Counted from the first letter of the stretch, positions 28,534-38,514 are shown. The stretch is DNA of 64,000 nt from Reinekea marina (GCF_030409715.1 NZ_JAUFQI010000001.1:2716501-2780500), one strand, 5' to 3'. Program-made: numbers and translations. Notes: generated from the letters alone by a model not told the origin.

Positions 28534-30210
28534 TTAAGCGTTTTTGCTGCTGCTTTCTTCAGCGTTGTTAGCGGCTTCTGCGCTTTCAAGAGCTAATTCG
28601 GCTTGCTCAGCTTCAACGGCATCGCCTTCGATTTCATCTTCAACGACAGTCACTTCGACCTCTATCTCGGGGCCTTCTTCGGTTTCTGCAATTTCAATCG
28701 AAGATATTTCGCCGACAACTTCATCGGCAGCCGCATTGTTCTGTTCAGCGCTGTTATCTTCAGTAGTTACCGTTTCGGCTACTTCGCCAGCACTCTCTGC
28801 CTCTACGGCGGCTGTGGCTTCTGCTTCTTCAGCATCTAACTTACGCTGAGCAATAGCATCAATAAAGGCTTCGTCACTTACCCAAGCGGCAGGGACTTGC
28901 TCTACGTTAATTTTTGCTTTGATGTATTCTTCGATTGCCGGAATCTGGAATGAATCGTCTTCACAGGCAAAGCTAATTGAAACGCCTTTTTTGCCCGCGC
29001 GGCCAGTTCGGCCAATACGGTGCACATAATCTTCAGCATCTTCAGGCAAGGTGTAGTTTACAACATGCGAAACACCATCGATATGAATGCCACGGCCAGC
29101 GACATCGGTTGCGACCAACACGCTGAATTTACCCTCTTTAAAACCGTCTAATGTACGTACACGCTTATTTTGAGGTACTTCACCGGAAAGCACTTGGCAA
29201 TTAATACCATCGGCTTTCAATTTTTCAGCTAGATCACGAACAATGTCGCGGCGATTAGCAAACACCATCACTCTATCCGCTTCTTCTTCACTGACGATAC
29301 GCTTAAGCACTTGATATTTTTCATCTGCAGAGACAAGGTAAACATGTTGCTCTACATCATCTGATGTTTTTATCTTTGGCTCAACTTCAACGCGGACAGG
29401 ATCGTTCGTCCAACGATCGACCAAATTCAGGATATCAGGCGAAAAGGTAGCCGAGAACATGAGTGTTTGGCGGTTCTCATTGCGAGGTGCTGCGCGAACG
29501 ATGGTCTTAATATCAGGGATAAAGCCCATATCAAGCATGCGATCAGCTTCATCAATCACGAGTAATTCGATTTGATCTAAGAAAACCGATTTACGATTCA
29601 TTAAGTCAATTAACCGACCTGGTGTTGCGACTAAGATATCGCAACGTTGCTCTGCCAGTTGCTTTTGCTGTTTCTCTAAATCCATTCCACCGACGGCCGA
29701 AACAACTTTCAAGCGGCTGAACTTAGTCAGAGCGGTAGCATCTTCTGCAATCTGTAACGCCAACTCACGGGTTGGGGCCAAAATTAAAGCGCGCGGCTCA
29801 CCGGAATACTGCTCTTCTAAACGGTGCTCAAGTAAGTCGGTAATCACGGTAATTAAGAACGCCGCCGTTTTGCCTGTACCTGTTTGTGCTTTTCCGATTA
29901 AATCATAACCCGCCAAAGAGTATGGCAATGTCATGGCTTGAATTGGGCTTGCGTATTCGTAGCCAACTTCTTGAATGGCACGCATAAGAGCAATCGGTAA
30001 AAATAGATCGTGGAAGCGTACTTTGCCCTCAACTTCTTCAACTTTAAACTGAGAGATATGCCAACGCGGCCGACGATAACGTTTATTTTGTGTAGTCACT
30101 AATATTTCACTTCTGGTTAAGTTGGTCGAGAACTCTGGGATTCTAAGACCTTGGTTACATTTACTGGCGTTTAGTTGCCATTTATTTTCAAACTTGGTTT
30201 CGAACATCAA
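28534..30210 (-). CDS. DEAD-box RNA helicase, RhlB-like
   Basis: 558 residues as drawn. Motifs in order: Q-motif ([10 protein letters not shown]), I (AQTGTGKT), Ia (PTRELA), Ib (TPGR), II (DEAD), III (SAT), V ([12 protein letters not shown]), VI ([10 protein letters not shown]). The core closely resembles Pseudomonas RhlB. The last 100 or so residues are low-complexity, rich in Glu and Ala and almost without Lys or Arg, unlike the usual basic tail. The start is uncertain: the ATG at 30210 has no ribosome site, and GTG at 30099 would begin [14 protein letters not shown], a basic start typical of the family. Confidence 0.9.
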   Translation of the reverse strand: MMFETKFENKWQLNASKCNQGLRIPEFSTNLTRSEILVTTQNKRYRRPRWHISQFKVEEVEGKVRFHDLFLPIALMRAIQEVGYEYASPIQAMTLPYSLAGYDLIGKAQTGTGKTAAFLITVITDLLEHRLEEQYSGEPRALILAPTRELALQIAEDATALTKFSRLKVVSAVGGMDLEKQQKQLAEQRCDILVATPGRLIDLMNRKSVFLDQIELLVIDEADRMLDMGFIPDIKTIVRAAPRNENRQTLMFSATFSPDILNLVDRWTNDPVRVEVEPKIKTSDDVEQHVYLVSADEKYQVLKRIVSEEEADRVMVFANRRDIVRDLAEKLKADGINCQVLSGEVPQNKRVRTLDGFKEGKFSVLVATDVAGRGIHIDGVSHVVNYTLPEDAEDYVHRIGRTGRAGKKGVSISFACEDDSFQIPAIEEYIKAKINVEQVPAAWVSDEAFIDAIAQRKLDAEEAEATAAVEAESAGEVAETVTTEDNSAEQNNAAADEVVGEISSIEIAETEEGPEIEVEVTVVEDEIEGDAVEAEQAELALESAEAANNAEESSSKNA

Positions 30211-30412
30211 GTTTTAGGTGAGTGTCCGGATTTGAACGTCGGAGCACTCGCTTAGAGGGCTGAAAAGTCTTGGATTCGGCCCTATTTTCTCATTTTTCAG
30301 AGAACGGCAATTGTAGCCTATTTTTTAACTAGTCTCGACAGGGTTTTGCATTTACTATTCCTTTTTTAATGACCATCTCAGTAAACCTGACCCAACGAGA
30401 CGAAAATCGACC

Positions 30413-31018
30413 ATGTTAAGCCTTTATACCACCAGTGCTATCCGTTTTGTGTTCCTGTTAGCGCCATTTTTCGTAGTGTCTATGTTTTTAGTAATGACGC
30501 ATGGTGAAACCCTTGAAACCAAACGTCGAACAGCGATCAGAGCCTGTTTTGCGGCGACGGCGATGGGGGCAGTGCTATTTTTTGCAGGACCGCTAATCTT
30601 TAGCTTAATCGGCATTACATTGGATTCATTTCGGATTGGCGCCGGTGCCTTACTGTTTTTAACCGCTGTAAGCTTGGTTAATAATGGGACGCGCTTACAC
30701 GCTAAAGGTTTACCCAATGAGCAACGAGATGACATTGCTGTAGTGCCGTTAGCGATGCCTATCATTGTTGGACCTGCCACCATTGGTACTATTTTAGTAC
30801 TCGGTGCAGAATTACCGACACGTTTAGAAACTTTTATTGGCTTTTTAGGGATGGCAACCGCCATGCTTGCGCTGGCTATTATGCTGATTTTATCGAATTG
30901 GCTAGAAGATTTACTCGGCACTACTGGTTTGAACATTTTATCGAAGATAAGCGGCCTCATTTTGGCCGCAATGGCTTCAGACATTGTGTTTACTGGAATC
31001 TCTAATTATCTTGCTTAA
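30413..31018 (+). CDS. MarC family integral membrane protein
   Basis: 201 residues with six membrane helices and the MarC-family motifs GAGALLFLTAV and PLAMPIIVGPATIGTI. Once thought to affect multidrug resistance, the family has no proven function. It diverges from the helicase gene over about 200 bases and overlaps the next gene by 17 bases at the 3' ends. Confidence 0.9.
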   Translation: MLSLYTTSAIRFVFLLAPFFVVSMFLVMTHGETLETKRRTAIRACFAATAMGAVLFFAGPLIFSLIGITLDSFRIGAGALLFLTAVSLVNNGTRLHAKGLPNEQRDDIAVVPLAMPIIVGPATIGTILVLGAELPTRLETFIGFLGMATAMLALAIMLILSNWLEDLLGTTGLNILSKISGLILAAMASDIVFTGISNYLA

Positions 31019-31877
31019 GCTTTCGCAACAAAACGGATGTATCACAGCGATTCATGCCTTGTGCTTGGAGTTCTTGATAAAAGCCTCGCACTTGGCTGGC
31101 AACGGGTAGCGTTAAATGGTTTCGTTTCGCTTCATCTAGGCAATACCCTAAGTCTTTAATCATCCAGTCAATGGCAAAGCCAAAATCATATTCGTCTTTT
31201 GCCATTGTATGTGCGCGATTCTCCAGTTGCCAACTCTGCGCGGCTCCGCCGGCTAAAACTTGCTGCACTTTCTCGACATCCAGACCGGTTTTTTGAGCCA
31301 GTGCGATTCCTTCGGCCAAGCCTTGCAGGATTCCGGCGATACACACCTGATTCACCATTTTACAGCGTTGCCCACTGCCGGCCTTTCCAAGCAGCTGCCA
31401 GCCTTTCCCATAGGCTTGAAAAACCGACTGTGCGCGTTCGTAGCTGCTTTGTTCGCCACCACACATAATCGACAGCTGACCATTTTCAGCTCCTGCTTGC
31501 CCTCCTGATACAGGACCATCAACAAATTCGCTCTGCGCCGCCTTTACGGCAATGTCGAGCTCTTCAGCAAGCCCTGCCGATGTAGTCGTATGGTCTACCA
31601 CCAACGCGCCTGGAGCTAACCCAGCTAAAATACCTTGATCACCAAAAAATACGGACCTGACGTCTTCATCATTCCCTACACAAACTAAGACAATGTCTGC
31701 ATTCGCAGCCGCTTCCTTTGGTGTATCAGCACTTGCGCCACCAAATTCTGCAACCCACTGCTGAGCTTTAGCGGCGGTTCGGTTATATACCGTTGTTGAA
31801 AATCCTGCTTTTTGCAGATGGCCTGCCATTGGGTAGCCCATAACCCCCATACCGATAAATGCTGCATTTTTCGACAT
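31002..31877 (-). CDS. NAD(P)-dependent beta-hydroxyacid dehydrogenase
   Basis: 291 residues. Rossmann motif GMGVMGYPMAGHL is at the N-terminus, substrate-binding DGPVSGG in the middle, and the catalytic lysine lies in GSGQRCKMVNQ. This is the 3-hydroxyisobutyrate dehydrogenase / tartronate semialdehyde reductase / glyoxylate reductase superfamily. The exact substrate cannot be read from the motifs. It stands alone. Confidence 0.88.
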   Translation of the reverse strand: MSKNAAFIGMGVMGYPMAGHLQKAGFSTTVYNRTAAKAQQWVAEFGGASADTPKEAAANADIVLVCVGNDEDVRSVFFGDQGILAGLAPGALVVDHTTTSAGLAEELDIAVKAAQSEFVDGPVSGGQAGAENGQLSIMCGGEQSSYERAQSVFQAYGKGWQLLGKAGSGQRCKMVNQVCIAGILQGLAEGIALAQKTGLDVEKVQQVLAGGAAQSWQLENRAHTMAKDEYDFGFAIDWMIKDLGYCLDEAKRNHLTLPVASQVRGFYQELQAQGMNRCDTSVLLRKLKQDN

Positions 31878-32136
31878 TTGAATTTCTCTTTGTAAGTGAC
31901 GGAATCATTCAAGCTATGGTGCCAGAGATTTTTACTGGGTGGAAATCTTTAGTGATTCTTACGTTAGCTCACTTTAGGTGGCACGATTTAAGCTTTAGGG
32001 TTCCGGTAAAAATTTAAGCCGTTAACAACAACTCGCTGCGCTCAAACTGTCATTCATTTTAAATTTTCCTCTCACCCTTGCGGGTATCAGATAGTTGGTT
32101 TTGAGTAGCTTTGCTACCTTAACTAAAGTTTCTTTT

Positions 32137-33486
32137 TCAAGCGTTTGTTAAATCTTCTCGCTTAAGAGGCCAGCGATATATGATAATTAATGTTAGAGCA
32201 AATACTACGGCAGGTATTATCGAAATACTTAACCGCAATGCATACAATGCTTCTTCAGATTGCGGTGGAAAACTGCCATCTGTTGAGCTTTGGTAACCTG
32301 ACAACTGTAACATCCATCCGATAATAAACGGCCCTAGTGCAATGCCAACTTTTTGCAATGCTGTCCACCAACCGTTGAACAATCCTTCCAACGATTTATC
32401 GGTGTATGTTTTAGCGTGGGTTATTGCATCGGCCATCATAGACCACGGGAAAATCATATAGGCTGAATACCCAAAGCCAATTATCATCATGACTATAAAA
32501 CCCAAATTCACAGTAGCAGCACTCATGAAATACATTGAACCGGCGCCCAATGTAAACACAATGCCGCCCCATACAAATGCAAAAGGTTTGCTTGTTTTTT
32601 TTGCTACCTTTAGCCAAAAAGGCAAAGACAGAACCGTAGACAACACAAACACCGGATACAGTTGCGTTAACAACGCATTCGCATCTTGCGCCTCAAAAAT
32701 GTAGGCACATGCTAATAGCAAACCAGCCGTCACTTGCGCCATCATGCCAGCTTGCACTAAATAGGTGAGCGCTAATTTAACAAAGGGTTTATTTTGTTTG
32801 ACTAATGCCCACTGCTCTTTAAAGGAAAGCTTCTCTGGGGTTGCTTGTTTTAATGGAACGTTTCTTAAGAAAAATACCGTGATCAACGTCGGCAAAGTAA
32901 TTAAAGGGATAAAGACCAACCCCATGATACGATGCCCTTCTAAACCCCCGCCAAAAATAGAAACAAGTAACGGGGCACCCGCTCCTCCTATCAATAAACC
33001 CACCGAACCAAACGTCATACGCCAAGCAGTTAAGCTGGATCGCTCATCATAATCATTTGTTAGCTCAGGCGTCATGGCACCATAAGGAACACCCACCATG
33101 GTAAAAGCCGTGTAGGTGATCATTAAAGCTATCACAAAGTAAACGCCTTGAACGGTCGCTGGGCTATTCGAAAAAGGTGCTAAAAACATACCCGCAAAAC
33201 CCAAACCCATCAGCACTGAACCAATCGCCATCCAAGGTAATCGACGTCCGTATTTAGATTGCGTTTGATCACTGAGCCGGCCAATAATTGGATCAGAAAT
33301 GACATCCCATACTTTGGCAGCTAGTAATAATGTACCTGCAATGCCGGCATCTACACCTAATACAGTTGTGAGGTAGGTAAACGTAATTAAAATAGAGGCA
33401 ATCACCAAGATATTGACGCCTAAATCTGACGCCCCGTAGGCTATTCGGATACTCGTGGTTAAGCGTGTCGACATAATCAATCTCAT
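32137..33486 (-). CDS. GPH-family (MelB-like) sugar-cation symporter
   Basis: 449 residues with about 12 membrane helices. The motif DVISDPIIGRLSDQTQSKYG with GRRLPW is the signature of the glycoside-pentoside-hexuronide cation symporters, and the aspartates of helix II that bind Na+/H+ in MelB are in this region. A second ATG at 33474 (MSTRLTT) may be the true start. No glycosidase or sugar kinase is linked, so the substrate is unknown. Confidence 0.85.
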   Translation of the reverse strand: MRLIMSTRLTTSIRIAYGASDLGVNILVIASILITFTYLTTVLGVDAGIAGTLLLAAKVWDVISDPIIGRLSDQTQSKYGRRLPWMAIGSVLMGLGFAGMFLAPFSNSPATVQGVYFVIALMITYTAFTMVGVPYGAMTPELTNDYDERSSLTAWRMTFGSVGLLIGGAGAPLLVSIFGGGLEGHRIMGLVFIPLITLPTLITVFFLRNVPLKQATPEKLSFKEQWALVKQNKPFVKLALTYLVQAGMMAQVTAGLLLACAYIFEAQDANALLTQLYPVFVLSTVLSLPFWLKVAKKTSKPFAFVWGGIVFTLGAGSMYFMSAATVNLGFIVMMIIGFGYSAYMIFPWSMMADAITHAKTYTDKSLEGLFNGWWTALQKVGIALGPFIIGWMLQLSGYQSSTDGSFPPQSEEALYALRLSISIIPAVVFALTLIIIYRWPLKREDLTNA

Positions 33487-33780
33487 TATTTTTTTTTAAT
33501 AAAGTATGACCTAGCCATTTTCCAGTCAATTGAAATCGTTTTCAGGGCGTTATTAAAGACCAAATCAAATCGATTTCTAAGTTTTAGCAGAGACTGTTAA
33601 ATTTATGGAACAAACGGAGATGGGTTTTTGGCTGCGGGCTGCGAGTTGTAATGTACGACTTAAATTTATATCGGTACCCATAATCTATCGTCGTGGCACG
33701 CTAAACAAGCAACCAAGAAAAAGGCGACTCAGTTGAACCGCCTTAAACTTAACTTGCTTTTAAGATCATCAAATTGATCG
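33487..33780. other. Intergenic region with a dispersed repeat and a terminator
   Basis: 294 bases without a gene. It carries a short copy of the GGCTGCGGGCTGCGAG heptamer repeat at about 33630-33645 (the same unit as the array at 38.8 kb) and the hairpin at 33721-33744. Confidence 0.6.
33721..33744 (-). terminator. Terminator after the SRPBCC gene
   Basis: AAGGCG and CGCCTT form a 6-bp stem with a 12-base loop. On the minus strand it is followed by TTTTC, 37 bases after the stop at 33781. Confidence 0.55.
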
Positions 33781-34230
33781 TTAAGTTTTTTCAACAAAGT
33801 TTTTGATGTCTTCTAAATCTGCTGCGCACATTTTCTGCATAGAGTTTTTCATGAAAAACCCCATCACTTTAGACATAAACCGACCAAAGGCTGTAGTTGC
33901 TGAGCCCGAAAACTCCATTGAAAGCAAAGTTTTACCATTTTGCTCTTTTACCGCCATTTTGGTTTTATAAATGGCACCGTGATTTTCAGCGCGAGTCCAG
34001 TAATGGTCTAAAGGCACGCAATCGGTGATCCACATTGTTTCCATGGCTTCCTTACCAAATATTTTGCGAGTTTCTTTCCACTTAAACCCAACTAATGAAT
34101 CTTCAGGTTTATTTACCACTTCTATTTTTAAAATGCCGCTAATCATGTGATCAGAGTGCTCAATATCTGTAATTGCGGCCCAAACTTTATCAATCGGGCT
34201 ATTAATCTCTTGTTCGACATAAGTTTTCAT
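33781..34230 (-). CDS. SRPBCC-family (START-like) protein
   Basis: 149 residues from the ATG at 34230, which has GGAGA seven bases upstream. The N-terminal YVEQEINSPIDKVWAAITD is the standard SRPBCC opening (membrane-less helix-grip fold with a hydrophobic cavity). Members bind lipids or other hydrophobic ligands or act as cyclases, and no specific function is visible here. It lies 103 bases downstream of the LysR gene, in the same direction. Confidence 0.82.
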   Translation of the reverse strand: MKTYVEQEINSPIDKVWAAITDIEHSDHMISGILKIEVVNKPEDSLVGFKWKETRKIFGKEAMETMWITDCVPLDHYWTRAENHGAIYKTKMAVKEQNGKTLLSMEFSGSATTAFGRFMSKVMGFFMKNSMQKMCAADLEDIKNFVEKT

Positions 34231-34333
34231 AGCGTCTCCAGCGACAGGCTTATAGTTATTATGGGTAAATAACAATGTAAAGGGTTGAGGTAAAGGCTGC
34301 AAGTTTTTCGAATCAGCCTGAACGCTGAAATAT

Positions 34334-35239
34334 TTAAGCAATAGCTTCTGGCATTTCCGCCACTAAGAAATCAATGAACGCCTTTGTCTTTGCTGGCATA
34401 TACTCTTTTTCTGGGTAAATAGCGTAGATCGGTAGCCCGCCTATTGGCTTGTAATCCGTCAAAACTGGCTGCAGCAGTCCTCTGGAAACCGTATCGCCGA
34501 GTAAACTTTTATCAATAAGCAAAACGCCCATATGCTGTGTCGCAGCCGAAACTAAAGCACTGGCATCATTTAAAGAAAACGAGCCATCAACATCGACCGT
34601 CTCCTCATTACCATCACGTACAAATGTCCAAGTATTCATTTTCGTCTTGGCATTTTGATAGTAAATGCAATTATGGTTTAAAAGATCGAGTGGTTTTTCC
34701 AACGAAGGGGCTTGCTCTAAGTAGCGAGGGCTAGCGCATAGAGTCCAAGTTAAATCCCCCAATTTTCTAGCAATCAAACTAGAGTCAGGTAAAAAACCGA
34801 TTCGGATAGAAACATCTATGTTTTCACTCAGCATATCAACGAAACGATCTTCGAGTTGAAGGTTTATTTTTATTCTCGGATACCGGTGCAAAAACTTAGC
34901 CACCAGCGGAATCAAATGCTTGCGGCCTTGTGCGCTTGAACAAGATATTTTCAGCGGACCTGCTATTTCTAACTGATAATCTTCACTAATATGATCAATG
35001 GCCTGCATCGCCTGCTCTACTTTTAGGGCCTCTTTAAGGACCTGATGGCCAACCTCAGTCAACATGATTTTTCGGGTCGTTCTTTTCAACAAACGCGCAC
35101 CAACTCTCTGCTCTAAAGCGGCTAGCTGCTTACTGACAGTAGAACGACTCAGACCGAGTAACTGAGCGGCAGACGATAAGCTACCCTGCTTATTAATAAT
35201 CGAAAAAAGCACCAATCCGTCTAATTTATCGCCTTTCAT
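34334..35239 (-). CDS. LysR-family transcriptional regulator
   Basis: 301 residues from the ATG at 35239 (a GTG at 35293 would add 18 residues). The N-terminal winged helix (GSLSSAAQLLGLSRSTVSKQ) and the periplasmic-binding-like effector domain are complete. It diverges from the quinone-oxidoreductase gene, the classic arrangement for a LysR regulator and its target, so it probably controls 35364-36305. The effector is unknown, perhaps an electrophile or quinone. Confidence 0.92.
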   Translation of the reverse strand: MKGDKLDGLVLFSIINKQGSLSSAAQLLGLSRSTVSKQLAALEQRVGARLLKRTTRKIMLTEVGHQVLKEALKVEQAMQAIDHISEDYQLEIAGPLKISCSSAQGRKHLIPLVAKFLHRYPRIKINLQLEDRFVDMLSENIDVSIRIGFLPDSSLIARKLGDLTWTLCASPRYLEQAPSLEKPLDLLNHNCIYYQNAKTKMNTWTFVRDGNEETVDVDGSFSLNDASALVSAATQHMGVLLIDKSLLGDTVSRGLLQPVLTDYKPIGGLPIYAIYPEKEYMPAKTKAFIDFLVAEMPEAIA

Positions 35240-35363
35240 AGCCACGTACTCAATCTTTGTTTCGAAATTGGAAACAATATAGTCGCAATTCACTCTCTAA
35301 TCAAAGTACCAAACACCGCGTACACTGCGCGCACCTTAAATAATAGAACCCTAAGAGACCTAT

Positions 35364-36305
35364 ATGACTTTATTAATGAAAGCAGCGCAAATCAATCGCT
35401 ATGGTGATCAACGCGCCATTGAAATAAATACTATTGCCGTACCAAGTCCGAACGCCGATGAAGTGCTGGTCAAAGTAAAATCTGCTGCCGTAAATCCTGT
35501 TGATTGGAAGATCCGCGAAGGGTACTTACAAGACATGCTGAATCATAACTTGCCTCTGACTTTAGGCTGGGACGTCGCCGGTGAAATCGAAAGCATTGGT
35601 GAAAACGTAAAAGAGTTAAAAGTAGGCGATGCGGTATATAGCCGTCCAGAAATCACAAAGAACGGCAGCTTCGCCGAGTACATGACCATCAGCGCCAACG
35701 AAGTTGCTTTGAAGCCGGCGTCTTTATCTTGGCAAGAGGCTGCTGGTGTACCGCTGGCTGGGCTAACGGCTTGGCAATCGTTATATGAACTCACACAACT
35801 CCAAGCTGGTGATCGCGTTTTAATACATGCAGGCTCTGGCGCGGTTGGGCAATTTGCCATTCAGTTGGCAAAGCTTCGTGACGCCTATGTGTATACAACA
35901 ACCTCGGCACGAAACACCGAACTGGTGTTGAGTCTCGGAGCAGATCAAGCCATTGATTATCATCATGAAGATTTTTCAGAACTACGAGATTTAGACATTG
36001 TGTTTGACACTGTGGGCGGAGAAACGCTAGACAAAAGCTGGGAAACATTAAAAAAAGGTGGACGTCTTGTCTCAATTATAAGCCCACCCAGTGAAGAAAA
36101 AGCCGGTCAGCACCAAGTAAGTGCCTACTTCTGTTTTGTACAGCCCAACAGCCAGCAGCTAGCTGAACTCTCAAAATTGGCCGACGCTGGCAAACTATTA
36201 GTTAACATAGACAGTGAGTTCACATTAGAGCAAACCCACTTAGCGCATGAACGCAGTGAAACCGGTCGAGCTCAAGGAAAAATCATCGTCAACGTTTCAA
36301 AATAA
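35364..36305 (+). CDS. NADPH-dependent quinone oxidoreductase / zinc-free MDR family
   Basis: 313 residues. The MDR fold is shown by DWKIREGY, WDVAGEIESIG and the nucleotide-binding HAGSGAVGQFAIQLAK. The structural and catalytic zinc cysteines of alcohol dehydrogenases are missing, as in quinone and enone reductases. AAGAGA precedes the ATG. It is probably induced via the divergent LysR protein, and it ends with a strong hairpin. Confidence 0.9.
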   Translation: MTLLMKAAQINRYGDQRAIEINTIAVPSPNADEVLVKVKSAAVNPVDWKIREGYLQDMLNHNLPLTLGWDVAGEIESIGENVKELKVGDAVYSRPEITKNGSFAEYMTISANEVALKPASLSWQEAAGVPLAGLTAWQSLYELTQLQAGDRVLIHAGSGAVGQFAIQLAKLRDAYVYTTTSARNTELVLSLGADQAIDYHHEDFSELRDLDIVFDTVGGETLDKSWETLKKGGRLVSIISPPSEEKAGQHQVSAYFCFVQPNSQQLAELSKLADAGKLLVNIDSEFTLEQTHLAHERSETGRAQGKIIVNVSK

Positions 36306-36320
36306 GCGGTAAAGCAAAGC

Positions 36321-36350
36321 AAACTACGGTGCTTTCGAGCACCGTAGTTT
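36321..36350 (+). terminator. Terminator of the quinone oxidoreductase gene
   Basis: A 13-bp stem (36321-36333 with 36338-36350) closed by a TTCG tetraloop. The T tract is only three bases and part of the stem, but the stem itself is very stable. Confidence 0.75.
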
Positions 36351-36404
36351 TAAATGAAACCTCTTTACAAAACTGTCGCCAGTGCATTCGCCAACCCTAA
36401 ATAC

Positions 36405-36433
36405 TTGCAAACCAAACAACCCTCACGTAATCT
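36405..36433 (+). promoter_or_regulatory. Candidate psuK promoter
   Basis: TTGCAA (36405-36410), a 17-base spacer and TAATCT (36428-36433). Both elements are imperfect. They are placed so that transcription would start inside the palindrome at 36434-36462. Confidence 0.35.
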
Positions 36434-36462
36434 AACAAAAGTTAATATAGGTAACTTTTGTT
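36434..36462 (+). promoter_or_regulatory. Perfect 11-bp palindrome abutting the psuK start codon
   Basis: AACAAAAGTTA (36434-36444) and TAACTTTTGTT (36452-36462) are exact inverted repeats with a 7-base spacer. The second arm ends at the base before the ATG. The only ribosome-site-like bases (AGG, 36449-36451) lie in the spacer. It could be the operator for PsuK's own winged-helix domain, or an RNA hairpin that controls initiation. Confidence 0.75.
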
Positions 36463-37590
36463 ATGAATGACATAGAATTCAAGATCATAAAAGCTATAAA
36501 AAGCGCGCCAATGGCGACACAGCAAGAGCTAGCGGACACATTGAATATGTCTCGGGAGTCCGTTGCGGGCTATATCATGAGGCTGACTCGTCGCGGGGCT
36601 ATATTGGGCAAAGGCTATATTTTACCAACTCAAAACAATATTTTAGTCATTGGTGGTGCCAACGTAGATTTAACCGGCAACAGCACACAAAGTTTTAGGC
36701 CTGGCGATTCAAACCCCGGGCAAGTTGGTCAAAGCGCTGGTGGAGTTGGCCGCAACATCGCCGAAAATTTAGCTCGTCTAGGCAACGAAGTCTCCATTAT
36801 TAGCATCATTGGAAACGACTATCGCGGACGATACCTATTAGAGCATGCACGAGAAATTGGCCTAGGTACCGAAGATGTCATTCAGCACCCAGATTTTGCA
36901 ACAAGTACCTATTTGGCGATGAACAATGAAAAAGGCGAGCTGATCGGTTCAATCGCAGACATGACCATTATTGATCAACTAACACCCTCGATGTTAGAAG
37001 ATAAACTCAGCCGAATACAAGCGGCCACAACCATTGTCGTAGAGGCCAATTTACCTAAAGCAACCTTGTCTTGGTTAAGCGAGCAAAGAATCAATGCACC
37101 GATAGTTGCCGACGCCGTATCAGCAACAAAAGCGCCGCGCTTAATTCCACTTTTACCCCGAATCGACGTTTTAAAAGTAAACAAAGCTGAAGCTCTGGCC
37201 ATTTTAGAACGTGAAGAAAACGATGCGACTCCCGCAGAAACTTTGCTCGAAGAGTTGCTACAAAAAGGTGTAAAGACAGTACTGTTGAGTTTATCAGAGC
37301 AAGGGGTTTTGTACGGTGAAGGTGATCAAAAAATTCACCAAACCGTCCCTCAATGTCAGATGATAAGCGATACCGGCGCAGGTGATTCACTACTGGCTGG
37401 CTATGTGCACAGCCAACGCTTAAGTGAAGAAAAACAACAGCGACTTCGATTTGCTATCGCATGCGCCGCCGCCACACTGGAGTCAAAAGATGCGGTTTCA
37501 AAAACAATGACTCAAACCAATGTATTAAAACGCTTTGGCGATTTTATCAACCTAAACACAGAAACGGTACAATCCGAATTGGAGAAATAA
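36463..37590 (+). CDS. psuK: Pseudouridine kinase with N-terminal helix-turn-helix
   Basis: 375 residues. Residues 1-55 form a winged helix (TQQELADTLNMSRESVAGYI), followed by a PfkB-family kinase (GGANVDLTG near 64, catalytic DTGAGDS with D308). PfkB kinases with this N-terminal domain, such as E. coli YeiI, phosphorylate pseudouridine to its 5'-monophosphate. The glycosidase gene that uses that product follows after one base. The DNA-binding domain together with the palindrome suggests autoregulation. Confidence 0.9.
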   Translation: MNDIEFKIIKAIKSAPMATQQELADTLNMSRESVAGYIMRLTRRGAILGKGYILPTQNNILVIGGANVDLTGNSTQSFRPGDSNPGQVGQSAGGVGRNIAENLARLGNEVSIISIIGNDYRGRYLLEHAREIGLGTEDVIQHPDFATSTYLAMNNEKGELIGSIADMTIIDQLTPSMLEDKLSRIQAATTIVVEANLPKATLSWLSEQRINAPIVADAVSATKAPRLIPLLPRIDVLKVNKAEALAILEREENDATPAETLLEELLQKGVKTVLLSLSEQGVLYGEGDQKIHQTVPQCQMISDTGAGDSLLAGYVHSQRLSEEKQQRLRFAIACAAATLESKDAVSKTMTQTNVLKRFGDFINLNTETVQSELEK

Positions 37591-37591
37591 T

Positions 37592-38506
37592 ATGAATCAG
37601 TATTTAGATATCCACCCCGATGTCGCAAAAGCACTGGCAAACAATCAACCCGTCGTCGCACTAGAAAGCACAATTATTTCTCATGGCATGCCATGGCCAG
37701 AAAATTCAGAAACCGCAAAACTTGTTGAGCAAACGGTACGTGATAATGGTGCAACACCTGCAACCATCGCCATTATTAATGGTCGTTTAAAAGTGGGCTT
37801 AAGCAACGATGAAATTGATGAACTTGCCAAAGCAGGTTTAAGCGTAACCAAATGTTCCCGCAGAGATTTACCATTCGTAGTCGCAAAAAAACAGATGGGT
37901 GCAACCACCGTTGCAGCCACCATGATAATTGCCGACATGGCAGGCATTAAAGTGTTTGCCACCGGTGGCATTGGCGGTGTACACCGAGGCGCTCAAGAAA
38001 CGTTTGATATTTCAGCCGACTTACAAGAGCTAGGAAAAACAAACGTAGCGGTTGTTTGTGCTGGTGCAAAATCAATTTTAGATTTGGGCTTAACACGAGA
38101 ATATTTAGAAACGCTCGGCGTACCTGTATTGGGCTATAAAACCAATAGCTTGCCAGCCTTTTACACTCGAGAAAGTGAACATACGGTTGATTATCGCCAA
38201 GACAGCTCAGAAGAAATTGCCCAGTTCTTAAGTGCTAAATGGAACATGGGTTTAGAAGGCGGCGTAGTCATTGCTAACCCCATTCCTGAAGAATACGCCA
38301 TGGACAGCGATAAAATCAAAAACGCCGTAGAGCAAGCCGTTAAAGAATCTGTAGAACAAAACATTGTCGGTAAAGAATCAACGCCCTTCTTACTAGCAAG
38401 AGTTGCCGAGCTAACGGGAGGCGACAGCCTAGCCAGCAACATTCAATTGGTACTCAACAACGCACGTTTAGGTTCAGCGGTTGCCGCAGACTACTGCAAA
38501 GCTTAA
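37592..38506 (+). CDS. psuG: Pseudouridine-5'-phosphate glycosidase
   Basis: 304 residues. Family motifs ALESTIISHGMPWPEN, FATGGIGGVHRGAQ and GVVIANPIPEEYAMD are all present. It splits pseudouridine 5'-phosphate into uracil and ribose 5-phosphate, completing salvage of the C-glycosidic nucleoside released from RNA turnover. GGAGAAATAAT precedes the ATG. With psuK it forms a minimal catabolic operon; no dedicated transporter gene is adjacent. Confidence 0.96.
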   Translation: MNQYLDIHPDVAKALANNQPVVALESTIISHGMPWPENSETAKLVEQTVRDNGATPATIAIINGRLKVGLSNDEIDELAKAGLSVTKCSRRDLPFVVAKKQMGATTVAATMIIADMAGIKVFATGGIGGVHRGAQETFDISADLQELGKTNVAVVCAGAKSILDLGLTREYLETLGVPVLGYKTNSLPAFYTRESEHTVDYRQDSSEEIAQFLSAKWNMGLEGGVVIANPIPEEYAMDSDKIKNAVEQAVKESVEQNIVGKESTPFLLARVAELTGGDSLASNIQLVLNNARLGSAVAADYCKA

Positions 38507-38514
38507 TAGAAACT

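Noticed and set aside
28544..28849. Serine-rich plus-strand ORF
   Set aside because: It is the antisense of the low-complexity Glu/Ala tail of the helicase gene.
30424..30984. Minus-strand ORF of 186 residues opposite marC
   Set aside because: Antisense of a membrane protein; no ribosome site and no recognisable motif.
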